From Lachnospiraceae bacterium (GTDB taxonomy: Bacteria; Bacillota; Clostridia; Lachnospirales; Lachnospiraceae): 64,000 nt of DNA. The notes under the pieces were generated by a model. The model saw nothing but the letters and a program-made list of their open reading frames with translations. It did no database searches and was not told the DNA's origin. The stretch lies in the NCBI GenBank assembly GCA_900199595.1, contig FZRB01000021.1, forward strand, positions 1 through 64,000. Reading direction: 5' to 3'. The position numbers were made by a program, and so were the translations under genes. Every line of letters starts with the position of its first letter. Position 1 is the stretch's first letter. This document shows, piece after piece, positions 61,363 through 64,000 of the stretch.

Positions 61363-64000
61363 ATGAAGTTACGAGAACAATCCAAAAGAATAATTGCACT
61401 TGTGCTTGTTGCACTTATGCTTTCCACATACCTTCCAAATATTTTCGGAGGGATACTTAGCGTTAATGCAGCACCGGAGGATACTATGGTACCTGATGAA
61501 CCGGATTCTGATGCTACAACAGAAGAAGACGATTCATATACAGGTTTATTCATAGATCCAAGTTCACAGGAGGTTACAGGTAATCCTACCCCAAAGGATG
61601 ATGCTTTATATGATCCTACTAATCCATTCGGAGCTACAAACACAGATGCTTCTGCAGCTCCCAGAAGTGAAATAAATAATGGTTCACTTGATGATGGTCT
61701 TTTATCAGCTACATCAACTGATGCTGAAGAAACTCCTGCATATCATATAACACAGGATAGTGCAAAGCCTGCGTTTGAAAAATACAAGAATCTTGCTGAG
61801 TGGACAGCAAGAAAAGCCTTCAAGGCACCTGAAAGAACATATTCATTTGAGGTATGTACCGCAGCTAAGGCCGGTGATACTGTACTTTATTTTGCTGTAA
61901 AATATAAGGATACGGAAGGTGTTTCAAGAACACATTTTCTGTTCCCACATCTGGATGGATTTGACAGAAGTAATGCTCTTCTTGAATACTATGCTGATGA
62001 TAAGGCGAGCTATAATACTCCTTACGGTATGAAGCTGGCTGCAAATCTTAATTATGGTGTTCCGGGAAAAGAATATGCCGGGACAGATTATTCGATTAAT
62101 GAAAATCAGGATTATATAGATGCAAATGGTAATGTAGTCAGTGGTTCAACCAGCACTAAAAAATCATGGTCTGAAAAATATAATGATTTAAAAAATGGTA
62201 TCAGCAATGTTATTAAGACTATGACTGGCCAAAATACAACTACCCAAAACGTAGATACAAGCATTAAGAGTAATCCAAATGTTCTCAGGGAATGGACTGT
62301 GCAGGATTTTGCATTTCAGACTGAGGCAGAGATTAAGACCGTAGAAGAAATAGATATATATCTGGCAGGTGGAACCTATAACTGTACAGGTATTTCCATA
62401 TATAAAGTTGATGAATATAAGGGACTTGAGGAGTACGGAATGATCTCAGGTCAGCAGTTCTTTGATTTTAAGGGAACTCTTATAGCTGATACTGTAAAGA
62501 AGTCCAGTGCTGCACTTAATGGTGGCGGTATGGATACCGTTATCTTTATAGGTGGAATGTATGATTCAGGAAAGTTTACTCTGAATGACCGTTCTTCTGA
62601 TGATAAGCAGATTGTAAAGAATTTCGTTGGCGAGGATTCCCTGTATTCCTTCAGAGTTGATCTGGCTGATACAGTGGATGGCGGAATAGAGTCCTTTATT
62701 AATGCAGATGCTACACCTATAAATGGTGATACCGGAATAGTTGAAGACATAGCCCTTGAGATTCAGTACAAGGATATTCATGGATGGAACAGAAAAGTTG
62801 TTCTTCCATTTGTTTTGAATAGTTATGCTCAGGCAAGAAGTGCTTTGGTGGATAAGGTTATATTTGGTTATGCCCAAAGAGGAGACACCATAGCCTGTCA
62901 GGGCTTTTTCCCGGAACTTGCAACCTTTGTAAGTGATGTAAAGGTAATTGTAGGTGCGGAAGCAAGAAATGCAATTGTCAGTGCAGGTGGGCTTACTGAA
63001 AATGGTGCCACTTCAAAGATGAATAACTCTCTTTCCAATACAGTTTCAGATCATATCAGTATCTCTGGTATGTCACTCTATAAGGGCGGCTGTATGCCAT
63101 ATACTTTGGATGGAACAGATCCGGATGGTAACAGAGTAAGCGGAGCTACTATATATTATGCTTTTGAAAATGAAGGCAGCCCTATTTGGTATTATACGAC
63201 CACAAAGGCAGACGGCAGAAAGATTATGTCGGGTGGAAATGATACCGTTAAGCTTTCTACCTATACAGGTGGTCCGCTGATAGCGGCCGGAACGGATACT
63301 GATCAGTTCCTTGTTACGGTTAAAACCAGTGATATCGAAGGTGCGGGATCTGATAGTGATATAAGTATGAGATTCGGCTATAAGGATATCGAGGGTTCAA
63401 ATAATAATACTGCTATTTATCGTATAAAGGAGGCTGCAAACCAGTACATGGGTAAGTGGCCTACCATAGACAATGGTAATTTTGTTGATGCGTCGGGACT
63501 TGTTACCGGAGGTACTACTTCATTTCTGATAGAAGCAGAAGGACTTATGGACTTTACTGGACTTGAAGTAGATGTGGGTGATGACTCCTGGACAGTTCGT
63601 AATATAACTATAGCTTATCTGGAAAGCTATCAAAAGAGAGCAGCATTTTATACATTTGTCGAATCGGCAGGCGCAACCTCGAATTTCTGGTTACAGAGAG
63701 ATAATATCTCAGTAGATATATTCAGTCTCAAGGGAACAGTATCTGTTATTACCGATGAAGAAGGTAATAAAGTGGATAATACCGGCCAGAAGAAGAAGGA
63801 AATGCGATATAAGACTAATGAGAGAAACGAGATATTAGAAGACGAAAAAGGAAATCCTATATTAGAAGAAGTTCCTGAGGATGAGAGACAGGACAATGGC
63901 GTTGTTATCAATTCTGATATAACATTCAAACCTTCATCCTCTTACAGAATCAGCTTCGATACTGATACTACTGATGTAGATGTAAGAACTACCAAGTATT
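61363..64000 (+). CDS. Large exported protein of the secretion locus (3' partial)
   Basis: The frame is open from the ATG at 61363 to the window end (about 879 codons), so the gene continues outside. It starts MKLREQSKRIIALVLVALML with a signal peptide ending near SVNAAPED. An acidic/Thr/Ser-rich segment follows, then large beta-rich domains with repeated DxDG and GG turns (for example VDLADTVDGGIESFINADATPINGDTG and FGYAQRGDTIACQGFFPELATFVSDVKVIVGAE). I recognise no named domain. It has its own SARP-type promoter and a structured leader. It is probably a surface or secreted structural protein, and could be a substrate or outer part of the secretion system (inference). Confidence 0.85.
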   Translation, partial: MKLREQSKRIIALVLVALMLSTYLPNIFGGILSVNAAPEDTMVPDEPDSDATTEEDDSYTGLFIDPSSQEVTGNPTPKDDALYDPTNPFGATNTDASAAPRSEINNGSLDDGLLSATSTDAEETPAYHITQDSAKPAFEKYKNLAEWTARKAFKAPERTYSFEVCTAAKAGDTVLYFAVKYKDTEGVSRTHFLFPHLDGFDRSNALLEYYADDKASYNTPYGMKLAANLNYGVPGKEYAGTDYSINENQDYIDANGNVVSGSTSTKKSWSEKYNDLKNGISNVIKTMTGQNTTTQNVDTSIKSNPNVLREWTVQDFAFQTEAEIKTVEEIDIYLAGGTYNCTGISIYKVDEYKGLEEYGMISGQQFFDFKGTLIADTVKKSSAALNGGGMDTVIFIGGMYDSGKFTLNDRSSDDKQIVKNFVGEDSLYSFRVDLADTVDGGIESFINADATPINGDTGIVEDIALEIQYKDIHGWNRKVVLPFVLNSYAQARSALVDKVIFGYAQRGDTIACQGFFPELATFVSDVKVIVGAEARNAIVSAGGLTENGATSKMNNSLSNTVSDHISISGMSLYKGGCMPYTLDGTDPDGNRVSGATIYYAFENEGSPIWYYTTTKADGRKIMSGGNDTVKLSTYTGGPLIAAGTDTDQFLVTVKTSDIEGAGSDSDISMRFGYKDIEGSNNNTAIYRIKEAANQYMGKWPTIDNGNFVDASGLVTGGTTSFLIEAEGLMDFTGLEVDVGDDSWTVRNITIAYLESYQKRAAFYTFVESAGATSNFWLQRDNISVDIFSLKGTVSVITDEEGNKVDNTGQKKKEMRYKTNERNEILEDEKGNPILEEVPEDERQDNGVVINSDITFKPSSSYRISFDTDTTDVDVRTTKY

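Overview
The window looks like a chromosomal segment of an anaerobic Firmicute of the Lachnospiraceae/Clostridia type (Butyrivibrio- or Pseudobutyrivibrio-like). This is inferred from the low-GC, ATG/TTG-start, strong Shine-Dalgarno gene style, a Phe T-box leader, a HrcA/CIRCE heat-shock site, SleB-type wall hydrolases, DUF975 and DUF3137 proteins and an indolepyruvate:ferredoxin oxidoreductase. No rRNA, tRNA, transposase, integrase, relaxase or CRISPR array was recognised.

Positions 1-36000 are mostly housekeeping. They hold a zinc-ribbon/TPM membrane pair, pyruvate kinase, a TetR regulator, CIRCE-controlled Hsp20, gltX with an upstream BrkB-like gene, an LCP wall-polymer ligase, a DHH phosphoesterase, T-box pheS-pheT, queA-GDPD, wall-associated SH3 proteins, arginine genes (argG, argJ, argB), a ComEA-like lipoprotein, an orphan OmpR regulator and iorA-iorB. 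Two less ordinary items sit here. One is a 1043-residue TIR-transmembrane-propeller protein (minus strand, 13729-16860). The other is a minus-strand structured RNA (about 9246-9459) with its own sigma-A-type promoter, a 12-bp closing stem and a terminal U tract.

Positions 36000-43000 hold a DUF975 protein, a two-component system, an acyl-CoA-synthetase-like enzyme, an L,D-transpeptidase and a coiled-coil SleB hydrolase.

Positions 43000-64000 form the most interesting block. Two LytS/YesM-type histidine kinases and three tandem response regulators with SARP-like DNA-binding domains precede a type IV secretion-like cluster: VirB2-like pilin, VirD4-like coupling ATPase, an Ig-like membrane protein, a VirB6-like channel with a huge low-complexity tail, a PrgI-VirB4 fusion ATPase with an extremely acidic tail, a STAS protein, and the first 2.6 kb of a very large exported protein that runs off the window. 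Four promoters in this block share one architecture: two GTTG-started heptamers 11 bp apart, then exactly 9 bp to a TATAAT-like -10. They precede the second regulator, the pilin, the coupling ATPase and the large exported protein. The geometry resembles published SARP operators, so the regulators plausibly control the secretion cluster as one regulon. No DNA-mobilisation gene is visible, so a dedicated protein-secretion machine is a reasonable hypothesis.

Several interspersed sequence families are also visible. They are terminators with a common TGACA/TGTCA core (eight copies), hairpins with RAA triloops, a CCTTCCCC/GGGGAAGG-type repeat whose right end supplies Shine-Dalgarno sequences, and two copies of an ATTCTGA...GCGAAGAATCT repeat in gene leaders.
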